Assembly: GCA_041685355.1 (NCBI GenBank)
Contig: JAWLFY010000170.1
Location: 1-10,137 of the forward strand
Direction of reading: 5' to 3'
Source of the DNA: JAWLFY01 sp041685355
GTDB taxonomy: Bacteria > Planctomycetota > Planctomycetia > Pirellulales > Pirellulaceae
DNA: 10,137 bases
Shown: in pieces, positions 1-7,286 of the stretch
How positions within the stretch are numbered: the stretch's first letter is position 1
How the letters are laid out: the number at the start of each line of letters is the position of its first letter
Position numbers and translations under genes: made by a program
The notes under the pieces: model-generated
What the model was told of the DNA's origin: nothing
The model's database searches: none
The model's input: only the letters and a program-made list of their open reading frames with translations

Positions 1-81
1 GAGCTTGTCCGCGTTCGCTCGCATCCTCACTTCGGACATCGCAGCAATGCCTCCAAAACCTACGTTCTGGGCAGTTGCCAC

Positions 82-106
82 TAAAATCGCGGAACAACTT
101 CCGCGA
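82..106 (-). terminator. Likely intrinsic terminator of the macroglobulin gene
   Basis: An 8-bp perfect stem (TCGCGGAA at 87-94 with TTCCGCGA at 99-106) closes a 4-nt loop. Read on the minus strand it is followed at once by TTTTAG, giving the stem-loop plus T-tract form of a rho-independent terminator. It lies about 40 bp past the stop codon of the minus-strand macroglobulin gene, the expected place. The T-tract is short (four), so efficiency is uncertain. Positions 1-81 show no gene that I can support. Confidence 0.5.
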
Positions 107-145
107 AAGGGGACCGGCGTGCCTTTGTGGTTCGGCCTCGGACCG

Positions 146-3100
146 CTAGCGGTCGGCCGGCTCGACCTCGATCGGGACGCTTTGTGACCGGCTTCGGAAC
201 TCGGGCGCGATCAAACATTGTGCCTCGGCGTGTCCCGATTGATAGCGTCCCGCCGATTGCACGCGGGTCGAGTACTCGAACACGTACACGCCTTTCCGCA
301 ACGTCTCGATAAAGAAATGGCTCGCCGCGTCGCGGGTCGACTCGTAGTAACCGAGCCCGTCCTGCCAGCGGTGCCGCGACAACACGTTGACCGGTTCGGT
401 TCCGCTAGCCCGATGATCCTTCAGGTGCACGAAGTCCATCTCCCGGTCGGCACGGAGTTCGATCCGGGCGACGAGTTCGTCACCGATCGCGAGTTGGCCG
501 TCGATCGGAACGAGTCGCGGACCGTCCCGGCCGTCCCGTTTGACGAACAGGCGTTTTCGGATCGACAGCCCCGATCCGTCGTCGGAAGCCAGCCGGCCGA
601 GCGATTCGAAGTACTGCCAATGGACCCCACCCCAGGCGATTCCCGCGTCCTCTTTGGTGACCTCGATCGTCGCCATCTCGGGACGGATCGCATCGCCCGC
701 GAACCGCACTTCGAAGAACCCCGTCCCCGCCTCGGCGTCGCTCGGCTTTAACGTGATCGGCTCGATGCCGTCTGTGTCGTCGGTGGAAGCGGGAACGTCG
801 GAGGGAGCCGGCTGATCGGAGGGAGCCGGCTGATCGGAGGGAGCCGGCTGATCGGGTTGGGCCGACTCGGCGGCGAGGGTGACCGACACGATTTGATCCG
901 ACGCGAGCGGATCGGCGCCGCGTCGGAGCAACGCGTGCACCGCGTCGACGGTCGCCATTCCGGATTCCCACGCGGTCGTCTGTTTCCGTTTCAGCAGCCA
1001 GACTTGGCACTCGGCGGCGAACTCCCGGTCACCCGCCACCTCGTCGAACGCCTCGATCATCATCGCTTGGGTTTCGACCGGGGCGTGATACCAACGGGGC
1101 GACCGCTCTTGATCTCGCCAATATCGACCGAGTTGTTCGTCGGCGACCGAACGCTCACGGAGCGACGCGATGACGTCACCCGCCGCGTCACGCTCGCCGA
1201 TCCGGTGCAACGCGACCGCGACGTGCGCCTGTGACAACCGCGACGGCAAATCGACCCAGTGTCGTTTCGCCTGGTCGACCCAGAACCGGAACGCCCCGCG
1301 ATGTTCTTCGGCGATCGGTTGTCCGTCCAGGAAGAAACTGCGGGCATACAGGTACATCGCGGCCGTCGGCGAGAGGTGGGATTCGTCTCGGGCGTCCGCA
1401 TCGATCGGTTGGGCAAGTTCCGCCATGTGACGGTCTAAGAACTCGATCGACCGGCGAGCCGGCGTCACATCCACGGCGACCCCCGCGTTGATCAGCCGGC
1501 CGATCCCGGTCGTGATCCGCATCGTCATGTAGGGGTTCGCGCCGCCGCCGGGGAACCAGGGCCACGCCCCGTCGTCCCGTTGCAACTCGGTCAATCGCGA
1601 CCACGCCCGGCCCGTCTCGTCCCGCAATCGGTTTTCGTCGAACAGCAACGCCACGTTCCGCCGCGATTGTGACTCGTCGTCCGCTTGGCGAACCCACGGG
1701 GTCTCCTCGATCAGGATCCCCTTGATCGACTCGTCCTTTTCGAGCGGGCTATCGAGTGTCTCGGTCGCACGCCATCGATCGAAGACGCGACCGATCTTCG
1801 GATCGGACGTGACGATTTCGTGGCCGAGCGCGTTCGCGTAGAGCTGCTGGAAAATCCGATCTGCGGATTCGTGCGGCGATTCCATCAGTGTGGGCAACGC
1901 CAACACCGCGTACCACGCCGGGTTCGAGGTGACCTGAACGGTCAGCGATTGATGGCGGATGGTGTCCGAATCGGCCGATTCCCGAAGCGGCTGGAAATCG
2001 AACCGACGTGTTCCCGGGCCACGGATCGCGAGCGGCAGGGAATCAGTCACGAGGACGCTTCGCGACAAGACCGGCAAGAATCCTTCTTCGCCGTCGGACA
2101 ACTTGCCGCTCGAGGCGACGGCGCGATAGGTCAACGGACCGATCCCGTCGGGGATCGACAACCGCCACGCGAGCGTCCGCGAATCGCCGGCCGCGAGGTC
2201 GAAGTCGCGCCTCGGTTCCGCGTTCGCCACCGTCTGGTCAACCGGGTCGCCGGTGCGGGCGTCCGCCAGCGACAATTCCGCGGTTCCTCGTTGACGGGTC
2301 GTCGAGCGGTTGACGACTTTGACCGTGAACTCGATCTCATCTCCCTCCCGAAGGAACCGAGGCGGGTTCGGGCGGACCATCAGGTCGAGCGCCGTCACCG
2401 CGGTGTCGGCCAGTGAACCGGACCGAAGCTCGTGATCGTGGGCGAAACCGACGAACCGCCATTCGGTCAGCGTTTCCGGCATCGTGAACTCGATCCGCAC
2501 CGTCCCGTCTCGACCGGCGACCAGTTGCGGGAAGAAGAACGCGGTCTCGCGGAGATCGCCACGGATCGGGACGTCTCCCAGATCCACGTCGGGCCGATCG
2601 CGACCTTCCGGCCCGTCCCCCGCTTCGGGATTCGCCCCGGCATTTTTGGCGTCCATGTCGGCCAACGGATCCCCCTGGTCGTTCGCCCCTTCGGCCGGCG
2701 CGGCGAACGCCATCGCCCCGTCGGCCGAGGCGGCCGCCATCTCCGCCGCGCCGCCGTTACGCGACCGGAACCTCATCGGCATTCCCCTGGGATCCTGGGA
2801 CCCCAGAATCCGTGGCGGAAAATCGCGATAGGTCAAAGGCGCCCGGTGATACTCACGCTGCCAATCGCTGAGGATCGTCCGAAGTCGACGCGAATCGTTT
2901 TCGAACCGCACGCGGAGTAACGAGTTTTCGCGCCGGAACACGTCGAACCGCTCGGGCCAGTTGAGCGAGGCAAACGTATCGAGCGAGGCGTCGTAGAGCG
3001 TCGCCACCATCTCCGCGGCTTGGCGCTCGGCGTCCGGACCGGTCACGACGGCCGTCCAAGTCTCTGTCGCCGCGGGACCGAGCTTCGAAACGTAACGCTC

Positions 3101-6100
3101 CCACCGGATCTGCAGCTCGCGATCGGACCAGGGGACGTCGATCCTTTGGGTATGGACGTGCCCGCGGTTTTCACGGACCGAGGTCACCCGCAGCGTGATC
3201 CCGCCCCGCATCGAGTCGGTGACCGGTTGTCGGATGATCGCTTGAGTCCGCCCCGGTTCGGTCCAGTAGCTTTGCAACACACGACCGGCTTGTTCGATCT
3301 CGACATAGGCCCGCCCCGATTCGTAGCCGGTCCCCCAAACCGCTTCGAACGTTTCGCCGGGTTCGACCGAGTCGTCGCGGACACGCACGAAGCTGGGGAC
3401 GCGGATCCCGAAGCGTTCGGCGTCGGGATCGATCACCATGAGCGGCAACATCGAACGGACCTCGCGTCCCGACGCGTCGGTCGTCGTCAGTCGGACGCGA
3501 TAGGGGCCGGCATCCAGAGACTTCGCCACCGTGGTTCGGCCGCTGGCGTCGGTCTCGAAGTCAGACGCGACCACGCGGTCCCCGTCGTTCCAAGTCGTCG
3601 GGTCGCTCGGGTCGGGCGGACCGGAACCGTCCGGGCCGCCACCTGGAAACGGTCGCGGGATCGGCGTGGCCATGCCGGGCAACCGGGGACGTTGCGTCGT
3701 GTCGGGTTGAACGAGCGAGAAGATTTCGAGCTTGCCGCGGGACGCTCGGCCGTCGCCGTCGAGGGACCGTGTGCGGATCTCGATCTCGACCGGCTCCTCA
3801 TCGGTTAGCCATTGGTTCGCGGAAAGGGTCGCTTCGAGCGAGACATAGCCGACCCGCACGCGGCGTTCGCCCGACCGGGTTTCCCCCGTCCCGTCGGTCA
3901 CGTCCGCCTCGAGACGGAACGTAAAGAAGGGGCTGAAGTCGGGCGAAATCGAGCGGTCCGGTTCCGCGACGAACTCGACCTGAAAACGGCCGTCGGCATC
4001 GGTCCGCGCCATCCCCGAAGCGACCGGCACTGCCCGCTCCGGTCGCGGCCAGCCCGGTCCCGATCGCCACCAAATTGGGAAGCGAACCTCGCGGACGACC
4101 CGCCACCGGACCTCGGCGTCCTGGACTGTCGCCCCGGTGAATTCGACGGCACGGCCGTCGACGGCGACCGGCTCGCCCAGTCGCGGTGCTTCATCGGGCG
4201 ACTCGAGATCGACGCGGAATTTCGGCCGCTTGTATTCTTCGACGCGGATCGGGGTTTGACCGCGCGGCGAATCGACCCGCAGCGACATCCGGCCGGTCAC
4301 CCGGTCACTCGGGGCCGTTACGCTGCCGGAGAAGCTTCCGTAGTCGTTCGTCCGATGCTCGACCCGTTCGACCTCCTCCCCGTTGGCGTCGAGCAGGGTC
4401 ACCGTGACGGTCCGCCGGGCCAGGGTTTGGTAGTCGTTCGCGTCGACGTCGGCGCGAAAGCTGATCCCCTTGTAGCGGACGGTTTGTCCCGGCCGGTAAA
4501 TCGCCCGATCGGTAAACAGCCGCGTTTCTTCGCGCGGTCCCTGGGGTCGCGACGGGTGGAACGACATCAGCGGGGCGGACGTTACCGACTGCCCCTGGTG
4601 GCTCGCTTTCACGATGAGCTGAGTCCGCGACCCGGTGTCGAATCGGAACTTTCCGTCGCCGTCGGTCGTCGTCGACGCCTCGCGGTCCCATGTCGGTCCG
4701 CGAGCCCGTCGCCAACTCTCGACCTCGGCCCCCGCCAACGGGTCGCCACTTTCGGCATCGAGCACGAACCCTTCGAGTCCCCGCTGGCCCGTCCGCGTGA
4801 CGATCGCCAGGTTCGAAACCCACACCTCGCTGAAGCTGACTTGGTTGTCGGTTTCGCGAAAGTCTTCGTCGTGGCTCGCGACCAACAGGTACAGTCCCGG
4901 ATCGACGTCGAGCGGGGCGTCGAGCGATTCGACGCGTTGTTGGTAGTCCTCGGTTGCGGGCAGCTCCTCCGACCAGGCATGGGCCGCGGGGCGGGCGATC
5001 AGCCGACGTCGGTCGTCGGGATCGAGCCCGCGTGCGGCCCAAGATTCTCCCGGTTTGGCCTCGTCGGGCGGAACCCGAAGGAGTCGAAAATGGATCTCGG
5101 TGACGTTGCGGTACGCGACCTCGATCGTTGCGGCGGGCCGCGCCCAAACCCGCTCGGTCGTGACCATCGATTCGCGAGCTTCGATCTCCGCGATCAGGTT
5201 GTGGCATCGCAGCCCGCCGATGCCGGTCGGGAACGCGGCCTCGCCCCGCTTCGCCGCCCGGTGAGCCTCCACCAGATCGCCCTCGGCTTGCAGCGACGTC
5301 CCCAGCTCGTGCCAAGCCCGCGCCGAGATCGGATGTCGCGGGTTCGCTTCGGCAAACCGCCGCAACGCCGCCCGGTACCGAGCCCCCCGGCTCTCCCCGA
5401 CCGCGTGATTGCCGCCGAAACTCAGCCGCGCGAGATCGGTGTCGAGGAACGCCGACCGGTCCTCATCGCCACGATGAAACCGGAGCAGATCTTGGTACAG
5501 CTCGATCGCTCGGCGGGTCATCCCCAAGTCACCGGGCGGGTCGCCCGCATCATCTTCTTCGGCGTCGGCCGCGGGCCCGCGGTCGGCGTCGGCCGCTTCA
5601 TCGCCTTCGGCGTCGGCCGCGGGCCCGCGGTCGGCAAGCGGATTCCAGGCGAGGAAGTCCTCCGCGGCCGCGAAGATCGGCCCGTCGGCGTCGAGCACGA
5701 GCGGGTCGGGGTCCGGCACCGCCGCCTGCTCGCCGGCGGAATAGAAACGGAGGGCGTTGTGTGCCAAGACGTCGTACACGGTCGGCCGATAGGCGTCGCC
5801 GACGGTGCCCCCTTCGAACAACGCGTCGTACCGTTCGACCGGGGTCGTCTGCAGCGTTTCGGCTTCGGAGAGCGCCCGATCGAACTGAAGACCGACCTCG
5901 CCAAGGATCCGCGGCAAATCCCACGTGGCCAAATCCCAATCGTCCGAATCGGGCGATTCGGGTGTCAGTTCGGAGGGAGCGGCGGTTGGTTCAGGCTGAG
6001 CAGGCGTCCGCCGGTTTCCGATCGGGGTCCGTTGGTTTCCGATCGGGGTCCTTTGGTTTCCGATCGGGGTCCTTTGCATGAACCGCCATCGGTTCTCCTG

Positions 6101-6664
6101 GAAATATTGCCACAACCAATTGGCCAGGATCGCCTCCATCACCGGTCGCATCTCGGCTGGCGCACGGGCGACCTCGGCCCGCATTCGCGTCACCTTGGTC
6201 TCGGTCCCGTTGCCTTCCGTTTCCGCCTCCAAGGCGATTTTCAAGGCGATCGCACGGATCGCTTCGGCGTGGGCGTTATCCCGCATGGCGTTCTCGATCA
6301 GCGGTTGGAGTCTTTCGATCGCGGTTCGTGGCAATCCCTGCTCGATCGCCTGGTCGACTGACTGCCAATCCTCGCGGCGGCTCTCCGCGACGTTCGGTCC
6401 CCCGGGCGAATCCTGCGGGTCGGCATCCGCTTGGGCGAGTCGGAACGACGGGGCATCTCGCTCCGCCGGGGTCTCCTGGGCGACGGAGACTTGAGCGACG
6501 GAAACTTGAGCGACGCAGACGGACGCCGCGGCCAAGACGACCGCCAACGGGTTGACGGCCCAAGAGGAGACGACTCGGGACCCGCGCTGCCGGGCGAGGA
6601 TTGTCGAGACGGGGCCTCGAAACGCGAAGGTGGGGCGAGAGAGCGGGGACAATGGGTTACCCAT
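146..6664 (-). CDS. Giant secreted alpha-2-macroglobulin-like protein, thioester lost
   Basis: About 2172 residues from the chosen ATG at 6664. A hydrophobic stretch near residues 38-53 followed by AQ-rich repeats is a Sec-type signal peptide with a long n-region, so the protein should be periplasmic or on the cell surface. Then come a helical N-terminal part with a TPR-like stretch (about 445-495), a carboxypeptidase-regulatory-like beta domain (GLEGFVLDAESGDPLAGAEV, about 629-648), the MG2 signature DRAIYRPGQTVRYKG (from about 719), further MG domains, the macroglobulin core motif FFFPQL...PETLTEW (about 1376-1402), an alpha/alpha thioester-type domain (LQRDDGAWPWFPGG, near 1700) and the C-terminal macroglobulin domain (MDFVHLKDHRASG, from about 2076). 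The family traps or inhibits proteases. Here the thioester C-x-E-Q is replaced by S-A-D-R (Ser1600), as in thioester-less relatives such as YfaS, so covalent trapping is not expected. The frame stays open to an ATG at 6772, but those 36 residues translate an intergenic repeat and would bury the signal peptide. Neither start has a good ribosome binding site. The role is inferred from the family. Confidence 0.93.
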   Translation of the reverse strand: MGNPLSPLSRPTFAFRGPVSTILARQRGSRVVSSWAVNPLAVVLAAASVCVAQVSVAQVSVAQETPAERDAPSFRLAQADADPQDSPGGPNVAESRREDWQSVDQAIEQGLPRTAIERLQPLIENAMRDNAHAEAIRAIALKIALEAETEGNGTETKVTRMRAEVARAPAEMRPVMEAILANWLWQYFQENRWRFMQRTPIGNQRTPIGNQRTPIGNRRTPAQPEPTAAPSELTPESPDSDDWDLATWDLPRILGEVGLQFDRALSEAETLQTTPVERYDALFEGGTVGDAYRPTVYDVLAHNALRFYSAGEQAAVPDPDPLVLDADGPIFAAAEDFLAWNPLADRGPAADAEGDEAADADRGPAADAEEDDAGDPPGDLGMTRRAIELYQDLLRFHRGDEDRSAFLDTDLARLSFGGNHAVGESRGARYRAALRRFAEANPRHPISARAWHELGTSLQAEGDLVEAHRAAKRGEAAFPTGIGGLRCHNLIAEIEARESMVTTERVWARPAATIEVAYRNVTEIHFRLLRVPPDEAKPGESWAARGLDPDDRRRLIARPAAHAWSEELPATEDYQQRVESLDAPLDVDPGLYLLVASHDEDFRETDNQVSFSEVWVSNLAIVTRTGQRGLEGFVLDAESGDPLAGAEVESWRRARGPTWDREASTTTDGDGKFRFDTGSRTQLIVKASHQGQSVTSAPLMSFHPSRPQGPREETRLFTDRAIYRPGQTVRYKGISFRADVDANDYQTLARRTVTVTLLDANGEEVERVEHRTNDYGSFSGSVTAPSDRVTGRMSLRVDSPRGQTPIRVEEYKRPKFRVDLESPDEAPRLGEPVAVDGRAVEFTGATVQDAEVRWRVVREVRFPIWWRSGPGWPRPERAVPVASGMARTDADGRFQVEFVAEPDRSISPDFSPFFTFRLEADVTDGTGETRSGERRVRVGYVSLEATLSANQWLTDEEPVEIEIRTRSLDGDGRASRGKLEIFSLVQPDTTQRPRLPGMATPIPRPFPGGGPDGSGPPDPSDPTTWNDGDRVVASDFETDASGRTTVAKSLDAGPYRVRLTTTDASGREVRSMLPLMVIDPDAERFGIRVPSFVRVRDDSVEPGETFEAVWGTGYESGRAYVEIEQAGRVLQSYWTEPGRTQAIIRQPVTDSMRGGITLRVTSVRENRGHVHTQRIDVPWSDRELQIRWERYVSKLGPAATETWTAVVTGPDAERQAAEMVATLYDASLDTFASLNWPERFDVFRRENSLLRVRFENDSRRLRTILSDWQREYHRAPLTYRDFPPRILGSQDPRGMPMRFRSRNGGAAEMAAASADGAMAFAAPAEGANDQGDPLADMDAKNAGANPEAGDGPEGRDRPDVDLGDVPIRGDLRETAFFFPQLVAGRDGTVRIEFTMPETLTEWRFVGFAHDHELRSGSLADTAVTALDLMVRPNPPRFLREGDEIEFTVKVVNRSTTRQRGTAELSLADARTGDPVDQTVANAEPRRDFDLAAGDSRTLAWRLSIPDGIGPLTYRAVASSGKLSDGEEGFLPVLSRSVLVTDSLPLAIRGPGTRRFDFQPLRESADSDTIRHQSLTVQVTSNPAWYAVLALPTLMESPHESADRIFQQLYANALGHEIVTSDPKIGRVFDRWRATETLDSPLEKDESIKGILIEETPWVRQADDESQSRRNVALLFDENRLRDETGRAWSRLTELQRDDGAWPWFPGGGANPYMTMRITTGIGRLINAGVAVDVTPARRSIEFLDRHMAELAQPIDADARDESHLSPTAAMYLYARSFFLDGQPIAEEHRGAFRFWVDQAKRHWVDLPSRLSQAHVAVALHRIGERDAAGDVIASLRERSVADEQLGRYWRDQERSPRWYHAPVETQAMMIEAFDEVAGDREFAAECQVWLLKRKQTTAWESGMATVDAVHALLRRGADPLASDQIVSVTLAAESAQPDQPAPSDQPAPSDQPAPSDVPASTDDTDGIEPITLKPSDAEAGTGFFEVRFAGDAIRPEMATIEVTKEDAGIAWGGVHWQYFESLGRLASDDGSGLSIRKRLFVKRDGRDGPRLVPIDGQLAIGDELVARIELRADREMDFVHLKDHRASGTEPVNVLSRHRWQDGLGYYESTRDAASHFFIETLRKGVYVFEYSTRVQSAGRYQSGHAEAQCLIAPEFRSRSQSVPIEVEPADR
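798..851 (-). repeat. 18-bp tandem repeat, 3 copies, inside macroglobulin gene
   Basis: Three identical 18-bp units (798-815, 816-833, 834-851; plus-strand unit TCGGAGGGAGCCGGCTGA) encode repeated SDQPAP hexapeptides. The frame is kept. They form a Pro/Ser/Asp linker between the helical thioester-type domain and the C-terminal macroglobulin domain. Exact identity of the units suggests recent duplication and probable length variation between strains. Confidence 0.9.
5557..5635 (-). repeat. 48-bp direct repeat with palindromic core in macroglobulin gene
   Basis: A 31-bp block at 5557-5587 recurs identically at 5605-5635, 48 bp apart (16 codons). It encodes an acidic, Ala-rich low-complexity linker (DRGPAADAE twice). 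Each copy contains the 14-bp perfect palindrome CCGCGGGCCCGCGG, which could form a hairpin in DNA or mRNA. Confidence 0.85.
6013..6075 (-). repeat. 21-bp tandem repeat, 3 copies, in macroglobulin gene
   Basis: Three 21-bp units (6013-6033, 6034-6054, 6055-6075) are identical but for one or two bases at the unit end. They encode the heptapeptide RTPIGNQ three times, the last copy ending in R, followed by a Pro-rich stretch. The frame is preserved. The segment lies in the N-terminal part between two helical regions. Confidence 0.9.
6481..6525 (-). repeat. 15-bp tandem repeat at the end of the signal peptide
   Basis: Three imperfect 15-bp units (6481-6495, 6496-6510, 6511-6525; plus-strand form CGACGGAGACTTGAG) encode VAQVS-type pentapeptides directly after the hydrophobic core of the signal peptide. 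The repeats multiply possible A-x-x cleavage contexts and make the exact signal peptidase site unclear. Confidence 0.75.
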
Positions 6665-6673
6665 GGGGTGCGG

Positions 6674-6717
6674 GTTCGTAGCGTGGCAAGTTCGTAGCGT
6701 GGCAAGTTCGTAGCGTG
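6674..6717. repeat. 16-bp tandem repeat just upstream of macroglobulin start
   Basis: The unit GTTCGTAGCGTGGCAA occurs at 6674-6689 and 6690-6705, with a 12-bp partial third copy at 6706-6717. It ends 10 bp before the proposed start codon at 6664, where a ribosome binding site would be expected. In the macroglobulin frame it reads as RYELATLRT-like peptide, which resembles translated repeat rather than protein. It may belong to a family of short dispersed repeats; that part is inference. Confidence 0.85.
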
Positions 6718-6862
6718 CCGGACCGTCGGCGTCGTGCGATTCACGTGTCTCGCAGACCGCGAACGTTCTCATTTGCCGGCTCGGGAGCGGCGAGTTCGGG
6801 CCGAGTTCTATTCTCTCGGGTCGCCGGTCGGAGGCAACCGATCGCCGCGGATTCGAAGATTC

Positions 6863-6896
6863 GCCGACGCGAGGCCTATCCTTCGCGTCAGTCGGC
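6863..6896 (+). promoter_or_regulatory. Hairpin upstream of rplU, possible leader element
   Basis: GACGCGA (6866-6872) pairs with TCGCGTC (6883-6889), extended inward by GG/CC with one bulged base and a 5-nt loop. An alternative pairing, GCCGAC (6863-6868) with GTCGGC (6891-6896), excludes part of the first. The element lies 53 bp before the rplU start. Ribosomal protein genes are often regulated through leader structures, but I cannot place the transcription start, so it may instead be an operator or chance. Confidence 0.3.
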
Positions 6897-6949
6897 CGCT
6901 ACGATTCTTGGCTCGGATGCAGGTAAACCGTTCGGAGAATCTAACAGTC

Positions 6950-7264
6950 ATGTATGCCATCATTGTCGACGGCGGACGTCAATATCGCGTTGAGCCGGGC
7001 ATGGAAGTCGATGTCGACTATCGAGAAATCCCGCAGGGAGAAAACATTCGGTTCGAACGGGTGCTCGCCGTCGGCGGGGACGACGGGCTCAAGCTCGGTT
7101 CGCCGAACCTGGAGGGAGCGGCAGTGACCGCGTCGGTGCTGGGGCCGAAACAAGAGAAAAAAATTTACGTCCAGAAGTTCCGTCGGCGGAAGAACAGCCG
7201 CAAGCGGACCGGACACCGGGCCTTGGTCACGCGGGTGAAGATCGAGGAAATCGCCGGCGTCTAA
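6950..7264 (+). CDS. rplU: 50S ribosomal protein L21
   Basis: The 104-residue product matches bacterial L21 in length and along its whole sequence: MYAIIVDGGRQYRVEPG at the start, the middle VLAVGGDDGLKLGSP, and the rRNA-binding tail FRRRKNSRKRTGHR followed by TRVKI. L21 binds 23S rRNA in the large subunit. The ATG at 6950 is chosen because it gives the conserved MYAII start; GGAG at 6934-6937 is a distant but possible ribosome binding site. In most bacteria rpmA (L27) follows directly; here a Ser/Thr kinase gene follows after 22 bp on the same strand, so the two may be co-transcribed. Identification is secure; the operon is inferred. Confidence 0.98.
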   Translation: MYAIIVDGGRQYRVEPGMEVDVDYREIPQGENIRFERVLAVGGDDGLKLGSPNLEGAAVTASVLGPKQEKKIYVQKFRRRKNSRKRTGHRALVTRVKIEEIAGV

Positions 7265-7286
7265 TGCCGCGATTTCCCGCCTTGCC

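Larger units (their letters stand above)
6665..6949. other. Divergent spacer between macroglobulin gene and rplU
   Basis: This spacer must carry promoters for both divergent transcripts, but I find no convincing -35/-10 pair on either strand. It holds the 16-bp tandem repeat at 6674-6717 next to the macroglobulin start and a hairpin at 6863-6896 upstream of rplU. The frame extending the macroglobulin gene to 6772 runs through part of it and is probably not translated. Confidence 0.6.

Noticed and set aside
141..154. Perfect 14-bp palindrome over the macroglobulin stop codon as a terminator
   Set aside because: It has no loop and no T-tract on either strand; the hairpin at 87-106 fits better.
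5..187. Plus-strand open frame of 60 codons at the left edge
   Set aside because: It crosses the terminator hairpin and the end of the macroglobulin gene. No domain, signal peptide or ribosome binding site supports it.
3812..6361. Open frame of 849 codons on the plus strand
   Set aside because: It lies wholly inside the macroglobulin gene on the other strand. Its product is Arg/Pro/Asp-rich with no recognisable domain, and such frames arise from the strong third-position GC bias.
6514..6525. Lipobox (ASVC) in the macroglobulin signal peptide
   Set aside because: The residue before Cys is Val, not Gly or Ala, so lipid attachment is not supported.
6665..6772. N-terminal extension of the macroglobulin to an ATG at 6772
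   Set aside because: It translates the 16-bp intergenic repeat, has no good ribosome binding site, and would put the signal peptide core more than 70 residues from the start.
6809..6814. TATTCT as a -10 box for rplU
   Set aside because: There is no -35 element at suitable spacing, and promoter rules of this group are uncertain.
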